Positions 21,052 through 21,806 of a stretch of 21,806 bases of DNA are shown here, in pieces. The DNA lies in the NCBI GenBank assembly GCA_902492185.1, contig CABUKY010000018.1, positions 1 to 21,806 of the forward strand, in the 5' to 3' direction. The DNA comes from an uncultured Collinsella sp. Its GTDB lineage: Bacteria > Actinomycetota > Coriobacteriia > Coriobacteriales > Coriobacteriaceae. The notes below the pieces were generated by a model that saw nothing but the letters and a program-made list of their open reading frames with translations, did not search any database and was not told the origin of the DNA. Each line of letters starts with the position of its first letter. The first letter of the stretch is position 1. The position numbers and the translations under genes were made by a program.

Positions 21052-21450
21052 ATGGCGCAATCTCAGAACAGCACGGTCGATCTGGCAACGCCGGCAACCT
21101 GCCTGATGGGGCTTACCAGCCACGGTAACGTGATGGTGGGAAATAAGGCGTTCGAGTACTACAACGAGCGCAATCCCGAGGATTATATTCAAATCCCGTG
21201 GGACGAGGTCGACTATATTGCCGCCGAGGTTTTGCGCGGCACCAAGAAGATTACGCGTTTTGCCATCTTCACCAAGGACAACGGTCACTTTACGTTTTCG
21301 ACGCGCGACGACAAAGAGACGTTGCGCGCGGTCCGCAAGTACGTTGACGAGGATAAGCTCGTGCGTTCGCCCGACTTTATCGATGTGACGGCCAAGGGCG
21401 CCAAGAGTATCCCCTCCGTTATCAAAAACCTCTTCCACAAAGGTAACTAG
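21052..21450 (+). CDS. manO: DUF956 family protein (ManO-like)
   Basis: A 132-aa soluble protein of the DUF956/ManO family, which commonly follows mannose-family PTS genes; a role in controlling or assisting the PTS is presumed but not well established. Family features visible are the opening STVDLATPATCLMGLTSHGN, then FEYYNERNPEDYIQIPWDEV, GTKKITRFAIFTKDNGHFTF and ETLRAVRKYV. The fold appears to be a small beta-rich, PH-like domain. The ATG at 21052 lies after GGAGGGCGAGG; the frame is open upstream to 21001 through the terminator and is not counted. Location directly after IID supports the call. Confidence 0.86.
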   Translation: MAQSQNSTVDLATPATCLMGLTSHGNVMVGNKAFEYYNERNPEDYIQIPWDEVDYIAAEVLRGTKKITRFAIFTKDNGHFTFSTRDDKETLRAVRKYVDEDKLVRSPDFIDVTAKGAKSIPSVIKNLFHKGN

Positions 21451-21473
21451 TCATTAAAGAGCGCCCCCCCAAG

Positions 21474-21672
21474 TGGGACGCAGTTTCCCATGGGGCTCGA
21501 TCGGGAAAGTGCATCCCAGTTCGAGCGCCGATTCCGGGATGTAGTTTCCGGAACGGGGTCGTTTGGGAAACTGTGTCCCGTTTCGAGCCGAAATTCTGGG
21601 ACACAGTTTCCAGCGAGGTCCCATTGGGAAAGTTTGACCCAGAATTTGCCTGGATAGTGGGACACACTTTCC
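21474..21672. repeat. Hairpin array D, 61-62-bp period, three full units and a half
   Basis: Units: 21474-21518, 21535-21580 and 21597-21641, plus a left arm only at 21658-21672. Each unit has a left arm like TGGGACACAGTTTCCC and a right arm like GGGAAAGTGCATCCCA around 13-14 bases. The 16-base spacers between units are also related (the first two are TTCGAGC followed by AT-containing sequence). Start-to-start distances are 61, 62 and 61. Confidence 0.85.
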
Positions 21673-21737
21673 GGAGGGCTGTTCCACCGCAACTTCGAAG
21701 AGTGGCTATACGCTGTATTACAACGGCGTAAATCTGC

Positions 21738-21743
21738 TACACT
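21738..21743 (+). promoter_or_regulatory. Candidate -10 box of the tRNA gene
   Basis: TACACT ends 10 bases before the mature tRNA 5' end. No clear -35 hexamer is seen 16-18 bases upstream. Confidence 0.4.
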
Positions 21744-21753
21744 AGTACAACAT

Positions 21754-21806
21754 GCCTCCGTAGCTCAGGGGATAGAGCACCGCTCTCCTAAAGCGGGTGT
21801 CGACGG
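21754..21806 (+). tRNA. tRNA-Arg (anticodon CCT), cut by the window end
   Basis: The acceptor arm starts GCCTCCG, followed by the D arm (TAGCTCAGGGGATAGAGCA). The anticodon stem CCGCT/AGCGG encloses loop CTCCTAA, giving anticodon CCT, which reads AGG (Arg). The variable loop, T arm (with GTTC) and 3' acceptor lie beyond the window. Confidence 0.93.

Larger units (their letters stand above)
21451..21753. other. 303-bp gene-free region before the tRNA
   Basis: It holds a run of seven C (21464-21470), the D hairpin array (21474-21672), a fragment CACCGCAAC (21684-21692) shared with palindrome C, and a likely tRNA promoter with -10 TACACT at 21738-21743 and no convincing -35. Three overlapping - strand frames here only translate the repeats. 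Confidence 0.65.

Noticed and set aside
21474..21672. CRISPR-like array by period
   Set aside because: The repeated parts are inverted-repeat hairpins with related spacers; the 16-base spacers are too short and are similar to each other.
21422..21692. Three overlapping - strand frames of 77-81 codons before the tRNA
   Set aside because: They only translate the D hairpin array; three frames open over the same repeats shows the repeat, not coding, keeps them open.

Overview
The window (about 60% G+C, genes tightly packed) looks like chromosomal DNA of a gut Coriobacteriia actinobacterium, most likely Collinsella or a close relative. This is inferred from the actinobacterial dnaK-grpE-dnaJ-hspR gene order, the general protein style, a mannose-family PTS and the abundance of intergenic palindromic repeats. 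The genus was not tested by any search.

Layout. 1-2787: heat-shock operon on the + strand, with the 3' end of dnaK, then grpE, a dnaJ that lacks the zinc-finger region, and a MerR-type repressor of the HspR kind. 2788-3257: a gene-free stretch with hairpins and an 84-bp tandem duplication. 3258-5558: a YbhJ-type aconitase-family hydratase, followed by a 22-bp-stem palindrome and a strong terminator. 5736-7680: two small, unrecognised membrane-anchored protein genes in divergent orientation, bracketed by three copies of one hairpin element (A), then three hairpin units (B) that all have a 27-nt loop. 7854-10481: clpB, the fourth chaperone gene of the window, with a terminator. 10612-12429: a 67-aa acidic/proline-rich protein and a convergent 498-aa membrane protein, separated by a 25-bp-stem palindrome (C). 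12669-17830: tetR and a polytopic membrane protein on the - strand, divergent from a 925-aa Fe-S/FAD oxidoreductase and hypA on the + strand. Two matching 15-bp palindromes lie between the divergent genes. 18168-21450: mannose-family PTS (fused IIAB, IIC, IID) and, beyond a terminator, a DUF956/ManO protein. 21474-21672: an array of hairpin repeats (D) with a 61-62-bp period. 21754-end: the 5' part of tRNA-Arg(CCT).

How they work together. DnaK/GrpE/DnaJ and ClpB form the usual disaggregation team, with HspR as the likely repressor. The IIAB-IIC-IID set takes up and phosphorylates a hexose or amino-hexose, and DUF956/ManO commonly accompanies such operons. The most interesting unit is the tetR / membrane protein // Fe-S-flavin oxidoreductase / HypA locus. 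It reads like a small regulated redox module with a nickel-insertion factor, away from any visible hydrogenase genes. The second notable theme is the number of distinct palindromic repeat families (A, B, C, D) in the intergenic gaps, two of them with very regular geometry.
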